Source: RGIG4608 sp045606265 (lineage in GTDB: Bacteria; Bacillota; Clostridia; Oscillospirales; CAG-272). From it: DNA of 7,921 nucleotides. Shown here in pieces: positions 1 through 6,774 of this stretch. The stretch is taken from NCBI GenBank assembly GCA_045606265.1, contig JAZURO010000199.1, positions 1-7,921 of the forward strand, in the 5' to 3' direction. Every line of letters starts with the position of its first letter. Positions within the stretch are counted from its first letter, which is position 1. The position numbers and the translations under genes were made by a program. A model generated the notes under the pieces. The model was not told the origin of the DNA. It ran no database searches and was given only the letters and a program-made list of their open reading frames with translations.

Positions 1-626
1 TCCTTCGGGAGCATCCGGGCACCCGGCTCATCATCATCGACACCCTCCAAAAAATCCGGGAGGTGTCCGGCGAGGCTTACAGCTACGCCAGCGACTATGA
101 TGTAATCAGCCGTCTGAAGCTGTTCGCTGACTCCAAGGGCATCTGCCTTATGCTGGTGCACCACACCCGGAAGCAGCAGTCGGGAGATAAGTTCGAGATG
201 ATCTCCGGCACCACCGGCATTCTGGGTTGCGCCGATGGTGCTTTCCTCCTGCAAAAGGAGAAGCGCACCGATCTGAGTGCCACCCTTGAAATTGTCGGCA
301 GAGATCAGCCCGACCAAAAGCTTCATCTGACAAGGGATGCCGAGAAGCTGATATGGCAGCTCGACCATGCGGAAACAGAGCTTTGGAAAAGCCCTCCCGA
401 CCCGCTACTGGACAAGATCGCCGCTGTGATTACCGAGGATAACCCGGTATGGAACGGCAGCGCAACGGAGCTTGTGGCTCTGCTTGGGGAGGATATTCAG
501 CCCAACATTCTGACCCGCAGGCTCAATGTCAAAGCAGGAGATTTGCTGAATGAGTGCAACATTGAATACACCGTAAAGCGCACTCGCAACGGCAGCTTCA
601 TCAGCTTGGCGAGAAAGACTGTGTGA
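1..626 (+). CDS. RepA-like AAA_25 family ATPase/helicase, C-terminal part (5' truncated by window edge)
   Basis: The reading frame is open from base 3 to the TGA at 624-626, giving 207 visible residues; the true start lies outside the window. Visible residues 8-13 (RLIIID, four hydrophobic residues ending in Asp) look like a Walker B strand. They are followed by LMLVHHTRK (residues 50-57) and SGTTGILGCADG (68-79), the pattern of the RecA-fold core of RepA/AAA_25 ATPases. The Walker A loop must lie upstream. The last ~75 residues look like a small helical or winged-helix tail. Proteins of this family are hexameric helicases or ATPases acting in plasmid or element replication. The neighbouring relaxase gene supports a mobile-element role. 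The stop codon overlaps the first unit of a repeat array (622-705) that could be its DNA target; that link is inference. The internal ATG-like starts near base 63 are not the real start, because homology continues upstream. Confidence 0.8.
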   Translation, partial: LREHPGTRLIIIDTLQKIREVSGEAYSYASDYDVISRLKLFADSKGICLMLVHHTRKQQSGDKFEMISGTTGILGCADGAFLLQKEKRTDLSATLEIVGRDQPDQKLHLTRDAEKLIWQLDHAETELWKSPPDPLLDKIAAVITEDNPVWNGSATELVALLGEDIQPNILTRRLNVKAGDLLNECNIEYTVKRTRNGSFISLARKTV

Positions 627-705
627 CGATTGGTGACGGTTGTGACGATTAAAATGACAGCAGGGGCGGTATCAAAAATACCGTCACAATCGTCACAACC
701 GTCAC
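622..705. repeat. Inverted array of 9-bp iteron-like repeats (GTGACGRTT)
   Basis: Three + strand units lie at 623-631 (GTGACGATT), 633-641 (GTGACGGTT) and 642-650 (GTGACGATT). Three units in the opposite orientation lie at 679-687 (one mismatch), 688-696 and 697-705. The 18-bp blocks 633-650 and 688-705 are perfect reverse complements. A hairpin sits between them: CGGTAT at 667-672, loop CAAAA, ATACCG at 678-683. Such iteron-like repeats next to a RepA-type ATPase resemble a replication origin or a repressor site. In RNA the same block would fold into one long stem between the ATPase gene and the next gene, so a post-transcriptional role is an alternative. Confidence 0.8.
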
Positions 706-727
706 GGAAAGGAGGGGAAAGAAGCGA

Positions 728-982
728 ATGAAAAACGTACAGATACCCTATGAGCTGTTCGTCAATCTGGTGCTTTACCATCTGAACGGCGAGGACGATT
801 TCGACGAAGAAATCCGGCAAGGCTTGGAGCAAAAGTTGGATGCCATGCTCAACAGACAGCTCTACTCTCAATACAAGACAGCCCCCACCGAAGAACAGCG
901 GGAACAGGCAAGGCAGGAATATCTTGACCGCCGTGGAGTGCCGCAAAGCTATCGTTGGACTACTTCTCCTTGGGAGCTATGA
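728..982 (+). CDS. Small acidic mobile-element protein of unknown function
   Basis: This is an 84-residue protein starting at ATG 728. A purine-rich AAAGGAGG (about 708-714) lies upstream with rather long spacing, and a second AAAGAAG sits closer to the start. The N-terminal half is acidic (GEDDFDEE, residues 19-26). The middle (about 28-70) is a predicted helical stretch rich in Gln, Glu and Lys. There is no signal peptide or membrane segment. I recognise the opening (MKNVQIPYELFVNLV) as a small protein found repeatedly between a RepA-like ATPase and a relaxase in clostridial mobile elements. Its function is not known to me; some databases give it the name complexin-2, which I do not regard as informative. 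The C-terminal WTTSPWEL tail, after the conserved-looking region ends near residue 76, may be variable read-through. The stop codon is contained in the edge of a strong hairpin (982-1004). Confidence 0.75.
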   Translation: MKNVQIPYELFVNLVLYHLNGEDDFDEEIRQGLEQKLDAMLNRQLYSQYKTAPTEEQREQARQEYLDRRGVPQSYRWTTSPWEL

Positions 983-1004
983 CAGGAGCGTGCCACGCTC
1001 CTGT
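982..1004. repeat. Perfect 11-bp inverted repeat just after the small acidic gene
   Basis: Arms ACAGGAGCGTG (982-992) and CACGCTCCTGT (994-1004) are perfectly complementary around a single C. No T-run follows on either side, so this is not a standard intrinsic terminator. It is the first of several hairpins in the non-coding block before the relaxase and may be a processing site, attenuator or protein-binding site. Confidence 0.75.
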
Positions 1005-1280
1005 GGATGGCAGACAAGGCAGAGCATTGGCTGACACAGACCCCACCGCATCTCCCGTCCCCATCGAAAAATCCGCAGATTTGGAGATGGATGGCAGAGA
1101 GGATTTTCAAAATCTTCTCTGCCTGTGGGCGGCGGCATTGAAGCAAATACAGTTGCGGAAAGGTTGACGGTCACGCCGTGTTTTGAGGATGTGGGTACTA
1201 CACACAAGCCGAGAAAGACGGCAGAGGCTTCCGCAGAAGCCGCATACCCCCTCGGAGAGCGCAATGCTCTTTTGATGGCT
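1005..1280. other. Non-coding, hairpin-rich block between the small acidic gene and the relaxase
   Basis: No reading frame here has a credible ribosome binding site. The block holds several inverted repeats: 1093-1123 (15-bp stem with one G-T wobble around a single C), 1226-1241 (GGCTTC, CGCA loop, GAAGCC) and 1256-1270 (AGAGC, 5-nt loop, GCTCT). An 11-bp direct repeat TGGATGGCAGA occurs at 1004-1014 and 1088-1098. AGAGCATTG at 1021-1029 is complementary to CAATGCTCT at 1262-1270, which could close the whole block into one folded domain. Together with the oriT-like repeats that follow, this may be a transfer-origin region or a structured RNA leader of the relaxase gene. Confidence 0.5.
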
Positions 1281-1285
1281 CCGCT

Positions 1286-1343
1286 GTCAAAAGTGCTTTT
1301 GCGTTACTTTTGACAAAAGTAACAAAACCCGCCGCTGCGGCGG
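1286..1343 (+). other. oriT: Candidate origin of transfer (oriT) upstream of the MOBV relaxase
   Basis: The centre is a perfect 10-bp inverted repeat: GTTACTTTTG (1303-1312), a single A, CAAAAGTAAC (1314-1323). An overlapping alternative pairs GTCAAAAGT (1286-1294) with ACTTTTGAC (1306-1314). A GC-rich inverted repeat follows: CCGCCGC (1329-1335), T, GCGGCGG (1337-1343). MOBV relaxases are known to nick next to inverted repeats located just upstream of their own gene, and this cluster lies about 40-95 bp before the relaxase start. The nick site cannot be placed from sequence alone. No T-run follows, so a terminator is unlikely. The oriT assignment is inference from position and structure. Confidence 0.5.
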
Positions 1344-1375
1344 CGAAAGGAATATCAATCAAACTACCGCAATTT

Positions 1376-1384
1376 AGGAGGTGA
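1376..1384 (+). promoter_or_regulatory. Very strong Shine-Dalgarno sequence of the relaxase gene
   Basis: AGGAGGTGA is a nearly complete match to the 3' end of 16S rRNA. It bears on the start of the relaxase: the GTG at 1381 lies inside it and cannot be reached with normal spacing, while codon ATC at 1390 sits at ideal distance. Confidence 0.75.
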
Positions 1385-2520
1385 CGCCTATCAAACGAAC
1401 AATCAGCGCAATGTCCGGTGACGGTGTCGTTGCTCATAACCGCCGCACCTACCTTGCAGAAAATGTTGACCCGGAACGCACCCATCTGAATATCGAATAC
1501 TGCTACACACCCATCGAAGAAGCGTACCACCAACTGTTCGATGCAGCTCTCGCAGAATTTAACGCCAAGCAAAAACGCAAAGACCGCTGCATCGAAAACT
1601 ACTACGAAAAAATCCGTGACGGCAAACAGGAAAAAACTTTCTATGAAGTGATTTTCCAAGTGGGCAACAAGGACGATATGGGAGCCGCCGGAGAGAACGC
1701 AGAGCTTGCAAAGACTATCCTGGACAAGTTCTACCGCAGCTTTCTGGAACGCAATCCCCAGCTTCATGTGTACTCTGCCCACCTCCACATGGATGAAGCT
1801 ACGCCCCATCTTCACATCGACTTCATCCCGTTTACCACAGGGAGCAAGCGAGGACTATCTACCCGTGTTTCGTTGAAACAGGCGCTTGCTGATCAAGGCA
1901 TCACCGGAGAAGGACGATCCCTGACGGAGCGTGATTTGTGGGTACAGAAAGAGAAAGAATCACTCGCAGCGATTATGTTGGCGCATGGCATCGAGTGGGA
2001 GCAGAAAGGAGAACACAAGGAACATCTCAGCGTTCTGGAATTTAAGCGAGAGAAACGAAAAGAGGAAATTGCGGAACTGGAACAGAGCATCGAGCGAGTA
2101 CAGCAACAACAGGTTTCCATTCAAGCCGTGGAGCAGATCGAAGCAAAACCCCTGCCGCTGAGTTCCAAGGTAGCAGTTGACAAAGAGGACTTCCAAAACC
2201 TCGTCACAGCGGCGCAGAAGTTTGTGGTGCAGGAGAAACAGGAAGGCAAGCTGAAAAAGCTCTTGAAGGATGCCAAGAAAACCATTGCTGATCTGAAGGC
2301 GAAAATCGAATCGCTGGTGTCAGAACTGTCGGCGGTCAAGGCAGAACTGGCACAATACAAGTCCGTCCGTGGTAAGCTCCGCACAGCGGATTTGGAACAG
2401 GAAAATGTCCGTCTCCGCAGCAGACTCCGCACCTATGAGGATGTAATTTCCCGTAATAATCTGTGGCATTTCTTTAGCGGAAGCCGTGGCAAAAACCGCA
2501 ACAGGGACGAAGCCCGCTGA
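1381..2520 (+). CDS. MOBV-family relaxase (plasmid recombination/mobilization protein, Mob/Pre type)
   Basis: A relaxase nicks one strand at oriT, stays attached to the 5' end and pilots the strand into the recipient through a conjugation channel. Numbering from GTG 1381 (379 aa), the MOBV motifs are clear: HNRR (19-22), RTHLN (33-37) and the metal-binding HMDEATPHLH (136-145, with H136, D138, E139, H143 and H145). The conserved-looking NYYEKIRDGKQEK (73-85) and TTGSKRGLSTRVSLKQAL (152-169) also fit the family. Residues ~220-355 are charged and predicted coiled coil, probably for dimer or partner contacts. The start is uncertain: GTG 1381 overlaps the Shine-Dalgarno, ATC 1390 has ideal spacing and would give an N-terminus beginning IKRTISAM, and ATG 1411 would cut off that conserved segment. 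No coupling protein or conjugation pore is in the window, so the element may be mobilizable by a helper or only partly shown. Confidence 0.92.
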   Translation: MTPIKRTISAMSGDGVVAHNRRTYLAENVDPERTHLNIEYCYTPIEEAYHQLFDAALAEFNAKQKRKDRCIENYYEKIRDGKQEKTFYEVIFQVGNKDDMGAAGENAELAKTILDKFYRSFLERNPQLHVYSAHLHMDEATPHLHIDFIPFTTGSKRGLSTRVSLKQALADQGITGEGRSLTERDLWVQKEKESLAAIMLAHGIEWEQKGEHKEHLSVLEFKREKRKEEIAELEQSIERVQQQQVSIQAVEQIEAKPLPLSSKVAVDKEDFQNLVTAAQKFVVQEKQEGKLKKLLKDAKKTIADLKAKIESLVSELSAVKAELAQYKSVRGKLRTADLEQENVRLRSRLRTYEDVISRNNLWHFFSGSRGKNRNRDEAR

Positions 2521-2558
2521 TTCCCGTGTAGAGCTGGAAAAAGCGCAAATTGTCAAAT

Positions 2559-2599
2559 GGGAGCGTCCAAATCGTATAGTGCATCGTTTGGACGCTCCC
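2559..2599. repeat. 13-bp perfect hairpin between the relaxase and the following small gene
   Basis: GGGAGCGTCCAAA (2559-2571) pairs perfectly with TTTGGACGCTCCC (2587-2599) across a 15-nt loop, and the stem can extend outward past a one-base bulge. There is no T-run after it in either direction. It lies 39 nt after the relaxase stop and could be an mRNA stabilising or processing element, or a protein-binding site. Function unknown. Confidence 0.75.
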
Positions 2600-2666
2600 C
2601 ATCCAAAAATCAGCCCACTTTTACAGGTGATGAGCTAAGAAAAAATCGTGAAAAACAGGAGGTTTT

Positions 2667-2966
2667 ATGAGAACAGGTCTTTCCAAGAAACAGAAAGCTA
2701 CCAACATCTATTTCAACGAAGCAGACAGCATGATCGAGGTCTGTACCTACAATACTGCACTCAAAAACAGGCTCACCGAGTTTGCTGGGAAATATCCTTC
2801 CGAGTGCCGATTGATCGACGATGACGGAAACGGCTGTCTGACCTTTGAAGTCAACAAGGGGCGCTTTGGATTCAAACTAACTGCACCCTATGACGAAAAC
2901 CGCCGCAAAGCTGCCAGCGAACTGGCGAAGAAAAATACCGAAAGATTAAGGAGGCAAGCGCAATGA
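2667..2966 (+). CDS. Small mobile-element protein of unknown function
   Basis: This gene encodes a 99-residue soluble protein. The ATG at 2667 is preceded by AGGAGG (2657-2662) at short but workable spacing. The middle (about residues 14-77) alternates predicted beta strands: TNIYFNEADSMIEVCTYN, then a polar DDDGNG turn, then LTFEVNKGRFGFKL. It ends in a basic helix (ENRRKAASELAKKNTERLRRQ). I recognise this layout as a recurrent small protein accompanying relaxase genes in clostridial integrative elements, without an established function. A nucleic-acid or relaxase accessory role is a guess based on location and the basic tail. The TGA overlaps the ATG of the next small gene (ATGA, 2963-2966), so both are probably made from one message. 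The region between the relaxase stop and this start (2521-2666) holds only the hairpin above. Confidence 0.75.
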   Translation: MRTGLSKKQKATNIYFNEADSMIEVCTYNTALKNRLTEFAGKYPSECRLIDDDGNGCLTFEVNKGRFGFKLTAPYDENRRKAASELAKKNTERLRRQAQ

Positions 2967-3091
2967 AAAGCTTATCCTTGCGTTCAGTTTATCAATCGCA
3001 AGCGGAAATACGCTCCATACATGAACATCTGCGTCAGAGACAGCAACAGCAGGCACAACAGAAGCGGATCAAAAAGAAAAAAGCGAGATAG
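2963..3091 (+). CDS. 42-residue basic peptide, translationally coupled
   Basis: The ATG at 2963 overlaps the TGA of the previous gene (ATGA) and has an excellent AAGGAGG at 2948-2954 with 8-nt spacing. The product is 42 residues: MKSLSLRSVYQSQ, a short helical middle (AEIRSIHEHLRQRQ), a Gln run and a strongly basic tail ending QKRIKKKKAR. No membrane segment or signal is visible. The charge suggests binding to nucleic acid or to an acidic partner such as the 84-aa protein upstream, but that is inference. The strong ribosome binding site and the coupling are the main evidence that it is real. It is the last gene before the terminator at 3110-3167. Confidence 0.65.
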   Translation: MKSLSLRSVYQSQAEIRSIHEHLRQRQQQQAQQKRIKKKKAR

Positions 3092-3109
3092 TTGGGAGCG
3101 ATAAATAGT

Positions 3110-3167
3110 AAACCGCTACGATTTCCATTCTACACGAAGATGAAAATTGTAGCGGTTTTCTTATTTT
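3110..3167 (+). terminator. Intrinsic terminator closing the mobility operon
   Basis: AAACCGCTACGATTT (3110-3124) pairs with AAATTGTAGCGGTTT (3144-3158): 15 bp with one G-T wobble and a 19-nt loop. The T-rich tail TTTTCTTATTTT (3156-3167) follows. It ends the + strand mobility genes and abuts the stop codon of the convergent ABC gene, so it may also stop that transcript, although the tail is weaker in that direction. Confidence 0.85.
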
Positions 3168-4995
3168 AGGAAGCAGTTACAAACTGGCTGTTATATAGTT
3201 CGGCATACATACCATTCTTCGCAATCAACTCGTTGTGCGTACCGGTTTCCTTGATATCCCCGTCACGCATATAAATGATCATATCTGCATCACGGATGGT
3301 AGAAAGACGATGAGCGATCACAAAGCTGGTTCTGCCTGCGGTAAGGGTGTCCATTGCCTTTTGGATCTTGACTTCGGTTCGGGTATCAACGGAAGATGTT
3401 GCTTCGTCCAAAATCAGCATTGGAGCATCTTCCACCATAGCACGGGCAATGGTCAAAAGCTGCTTCTGTCCTGCTGAGATGGTAACGGTATCGTTGAGAA
3501 CCGTATCAAGACCGTTCGGAAGCGTGCCGATAAAATGCTTTAAGCCGCATTGCTTGCAGATGTCAAGCAGTCTTTCATCGGTAATCCCTTGTTTGCCGTA
3601 GGTTAGGTTATCACGAACGGTTCCTTCAAAAAGCCAAGTGTCTTGAAGTACCATACCGAAAATATCGTGTACGTTTTCACGAGTAATATCAGCAAGGGAA
3701 ACACCGTCTACAGAGATTTTACCCTTGTTCAGTTCATAAAAACGCATCAGCAGATTAACGATGGTTGTTTTACCTGCACCTGTCGGACCAACAATGGCAA
3801 CCTTACTGCCGGCCTTAACCGTGGCAGAAAAATCGTGAATGATGGTTTTGTCCGGATTGTAGCCGAAGGTAACGTGGTCAAAGGTGACGTCGCCTTTGAC
3901 ATTTTTCAGCTGGGCAGTTTTACCGTTTTCATCGGAGAGTTCTTCTTCCTCCAAGAACTCAGTGACACGCTCGCTTGCAGCAGCGGCGGACTGAATACTG
4001 GAGAAGCCTTGACCGATCTGACCAAGCGGAGAAGTAAACAAACGAATATAAATCATAAATGCAACGACAACGGAGAAGTTAATCGTTCCGTTAAAGGCAA
4101 GTGCGGCACCGACAATACAAACCGCAACATAACCGAAGTTACCCACAAAGGACATAATCGGCATCATCAGTCCCGAAAGGAACTCAGCTTTGAAAGTGTG
4201 CTTACGGAGTTTTTCGTTTGCAGCCTTAAAACTTGCCAGACTTTTTTCTTCGGAATTGTAGGCACGAACGATATTCTGACCTGCGTAATATTCTTCTACG
4301 TGACCGTTCACTTCCGCAAGGCTACGTTGACGGGCAACAAAGTGCTTCTGTGATTTTCCCATAATCAATCCCATTGCGATGAATCCAATGAGAGATGAAG
4401 CGATTGCTGTCAACGCCATACGCCATTCGGTAGCAAACATCATCACAACGCAGCCGACTAAGGTTGTAATAGCAGACACCAGTGTACCAATGCTCATATT
4501 CAGTGATTGACCGATCATATCAACATCGTTTGTTACACGGGAAAGGGTGTCGCCGTGATTATGGCTGTCAAAGTATTTTAGCGGAATACGGTTAATTTTG
4601 TTTGTAATATCGCTCCTCATCTTCTTGCCCACATTACAGGAAACATGAGTCATAATCAGCGATTGCAGATAGCCGAGCAACATACTTACGGCATAGATTA
4701 AAATGAGCGTTGTCGCAATACTTGCAATCTTATCCATGTCAATATTGATGCCCATAGGACTGATACCATTTGTAATGGTTTCAGTCAGCTCCGAAATGTA
4801 ATCGGGACCGATAACCGAGAGCACTGCACTGACAGCAGCAAAAAGGACTGCCAGTACAATTAAAACGATATATTTTCGACAATATCCAACCAATGCGCCG
4901 AGCGCTTTTTTCATATCTTTTGCTCCGCCGGGAGCAGGCATTCCCGGACCGCCCGGACCGGGGCCTGGCACAGAGCTGTGTTTACGTTCACTCAT
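3166..4995 (-). CDS. ABC exporter half-transporter, consensus-site Walker B subunit of a heterodimer
   Basis: A 609-residue protein with an N-terminal membrane domain (six predicted helices near 40-63, 90-113, 168-187, 195-213, 275-300 and 307-325) and a C-terminal nucleotide-binding domain. Motifs: Walker A GPTGAGKTT (403-411), Q-loop Q451, signature ISAGQ (506-510, degenerate from LSGGQ), Walker B MLILDE with catalytic E531, and switch H562. The normal Glu and His with a defective signature are what one subunit of an asymmetric heterodimeric exporter shows (TM288, LmrD, BmrD type). Residues 8-24 are an unusual Gly/Pro-rich N-terminal stretch. The ATG overlaps the stop of the upstream partner gene (ATGA, 4992-4995) with AGGAGG at good distance, so the two are translationally coupled. 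Substrate cannot be read from sequence; multidrug or peptide efflux is the family norm. The stop abuts the mobility operon terminator. Confidence 0.95.
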   Translation of the reverse strand: MSERKHSSVPGPGPGGPGMPAPGGAKDMKKALGALVGYCRKYIVLIVLAVLFAAVSAVLSVIGPDYISELTETITNGISPMGINIDMDKIASIATTLILIYAVSMLLGYLQSLIMTHVSCNVGKKMRSDITNKINRIPLKYFDSHNHGDTLSRVTNDVDMIGQSLNMSIGTLVSAITTLVGCVVMMFATEWRMALTAIASSLIGFIAMGLIMGKSQKHFVARQRSLAEVNGHVEEYYAGQNIVRAYNSEEKSLASFKAANEKLRKHTFKAEFLSGLMMPIMSFVGNFGYVAVCIVGAALAFNGTINFSVVVAFMIYIRLFTSPLGQIGQGFSSIQSAAAASERVTEFLEEEELSDENGKTAQLKNVKGDVTFDHVTFGYNPDKTIIHDFSATVKAGSKVAIVGPTGAGKTTIVNLLMRFYELNKGKISVDGVSLADITRENVHDIFGMVLQDTWLFEGTVRDNLTYGKQGITDERLLDICKQCGLKHFIGTLPNGLDTVLNDTVTISAGQKQLLTIARAMVEDAPMLILDEATSSVDTRTEVKIQKAMDTLTAGRTSFVIAHRLSTIRDADMIIYMRDGDIKETGTHNELIAKNGMYAELYNSQFVTAS

Positions 4996-6758
4996 AGCAA
5001 TTCCTCCTCACTGAGCTGGCTGCGGGCAATCTCCTGATATGCCGGACAGTTCTCCAATAGTTCTTTATGTGTACCCTGACCGACCACCCTGCCGTTTTCG
5101 AGGACAAGAATAAGATCAGCATCCATAATCGTACCGATACGCTGTGCAACGATAAGACAGGTAGCATCCTGCATTTCGCCTTTCAGCGCCTGTCTGAGCT
5201 CACGGTCAGTCTTGTAGTCAAGTGCAGAAAAGGTGTCGTCAAAAATATAGATTTCTGCTTCACGGGCAATGGCACGGGCAATAGATAGACGCTGCTTCTG
5301 ACCACCGGAGAAGTTGGTGCCGTTCTGTGCTACTCTGCCGTCAATGCCACCCTGTTGTGCTTCTACAAAAGAGGTGCTCTGTGCAATATCAATGGCTTTT
5401 TCAATAGTCGCTTCGTCTGCATTGTTGTCACCAAAGTCAATATTGGAACGAATATCGCCGCTAAACAACACAGCCTTTTGGGATACATAGCCAATCTTCT
5501 TAGCAAGCTCGTTTTTGCGGTATTCTCGGACGTTGTGACCATCCACAAGAACTTCGCCACCAGTAACATCGTAAAATCTTGATACGAGATTCACAACAGA
5601 GGATTTTCCACAACCGGTAGCACCGATAAAGGCCACGGTATCGCCTTTCTTTGCCTTGAAGGAAATATCAGATAGTACGTTTTCATTTCCATCTGGATAA
5701 CGGAAATACACATTCTTGAATTCAACAGTTCCGGTTTCGACAGTTTTTCCTACGCCTTTTCCTTCCTCAATCAGCTCCTTTGTTTCTAAAACCTCATTAA
5801 TACGTCTTGCGCTGACGAGGGAACGGGGAGCAATCATAAACATCATTGCCAGCATCATGAAGGAGGAAATGATCTGCATACCGTAAGACATAAAGACAAC
5901 CATATCGCCAAAAAGACCTGCAAACTCCATCATAGAAGCGGCATTGATGAGGTATGCACCGATCCAGTAATTTGCAAGGGAGATACCGTTCATAACAAGA
6001 CTCATCAGCGGATTCATAAACGCCATCACTCTGCCGGTAAACAGGTTGGTATTTGTGAAATCCTCGTTGACTCCCTCAAATTTATTCTGTTGGAAGCCTT
6101 CCGCATTATAGGCACGGACAACTCGGATACCGCTTAAATTCTCACGGGTAACTTGGTTCAGGTTATCGGTAAGTATCTGCATTTTCTTAAACTTCTTTGT
6201 AACAAGAAGCATAATAGTAATGATACCCACCAACAAAATCACTACCGCAATGGCAACCGCTAAAGACCATTGCCACTCTTTTCCTGCGATTTTGGTAATC
6301 GCCCAAACTGCGGTAATAGGAGCCTTGATAATCATTTGCAGCCCCATAGTGATCAACATCTGTACCTGCTGAACATCGTTGGTAGAACGGGTAATAAGGG
6401 ATGCCGTGCTAAACTTGTTGATCTCACTCATAGAGAAGCCCTGTACCTTAGTGTAAAGGGATTCACGGAGCCGGGCGGAAAAGTCTGCCGCAATATTGAC
6501 AACAAAAAAGCTCGTGATAATGGAGCATATCATACTGCCGATGGCACAAAGCAGCATATAGCCGCCGTTTGCCCAAATATCGGACATTTCGTATTGTGTG
6601 CCTGTTTCGGCATTGATACCACCTTGAGCAATTTGCGTGATCGTATTCATATAGTCGGGCATCTTGAGGTCAAGCCATACCTGAGCTACAATGAAAGCCA
6701 CCGCACAGAGAGCGAATAACCACTCTCGTTTTTTCAAATGTTTCAGTAATCTGAACAT
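4992..6758 (-). CDS. ABC exporter half-transporter, degenerate-site Walker B subunit of a heterodimer
   Basis: A 588-residue membrane protein with six predicted helices (about 13-30, 62-88, 136-156, 166-188, 246-270, 283-308) and a C-terminal ATPase domain. Motifs: Walker A GATGCGKSS (379-387), Q-loop Q427, intact signature FSGGQ (483-487), Walker B IYIFDD with Asp at 508 where Glu is catalytic, and Gln at 539 where the switch His is expected. The Asp and Gln replacements mark the degenerate-site subunit (TM287, LmrC, BmrC type). Its intact signature completes the active site of the partner encoded just downstream. I chose ATG 6758 (MFRLLKHLKK) because AAGGAAG (6764-6770 on the + strand as CTTCCTT) lies 5 nt upstream and the first membrane helix follows directly. 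The frame stays open to 6896, but that extension runs through the promoter and operator region. Confidence 0.95.
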   Translation of the reverse strand: MFRLLKHLKKREWLFALCAVAFIVAQVWLDLKMPDYMNTITQIAQGGINAETGTQYEMSDIWANGGYMLLCAIGSMICSIITSFFVVNIAADFSARLRESLYTKVQGFSMSEINKFSTASLITRSTNDVQQVQMLITMGLQMIIKAPITAVWAITKIAGKEWQWSLAVAIAVVILLVGIITIMLLVTKKFKKMQILTDNLNQVTRENLSGIRVVRAYNAEGFQQNKFEGVNEDFTNTNLFTGRVMAFMNPLMSLVMNGISLANYWIGAYLINAASMMEFAGLFGDMVVFMSYGMQIISSFMMLAMMFMIAPRSLVSARRINEVLETKELIEEGKGVGKTVETGTVEFKNVYFRYPDGNENVLSDISFKAKKGDTVAFIGATGCGKSSVVNLVSRFYDVTGGEVLVDGHNVREYRKNELAKKIGYVSQKAVLFSGDIRSNIDFGDNNADEATIEKAIDIAQSTSFVEAQQGGIDGRVAQNGTNFSGGQKQRLSIARAIAREAEIYIFDDTFSALDYKTDRELRQALKGEMQDATCLIVAQRIGTIMDADLILVLENGRVVGQGTHKELLENCPAYQEIARSQLSEEELL

Positions 6759-6774
6759 AACAGCTTCCTTTCTA

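Noticed and set aside
497..946. 149-codon - strand frame
   Set aside because: It lies across the 3' end of the ATPase gene, the iteron array and the small acidic gene on the other strand; its composition is that of a shadow frame.
1125..1313. 62-codon + strand frame in the hairpin-rich block
   Set aside because: It starts at GTG with no ribosome binding site, runs through several inverted repeats and ends inside the oriT-like palindrome; structure explains the sequence better than coding.
1303..1323. Perfect 10-bp palindrome as an intrinsic terminator
   Set aside because: It is AT-rich in the stem and followed by AACAAAACCC rather than a T-run, so oriT or a protein site is more likely.
1198..1815. 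205-codon - strand frame rich in Phe and Val
   Set aside because: It is antisense to the relaxase catalytic motifs and the oriT candidate; the relaxase motifs are unambiguous.
3643..4353. 236-codon + strand frame
   Set aside because: It is fully antisense to the ABC gene at 3166-4995, which has all family motifs.
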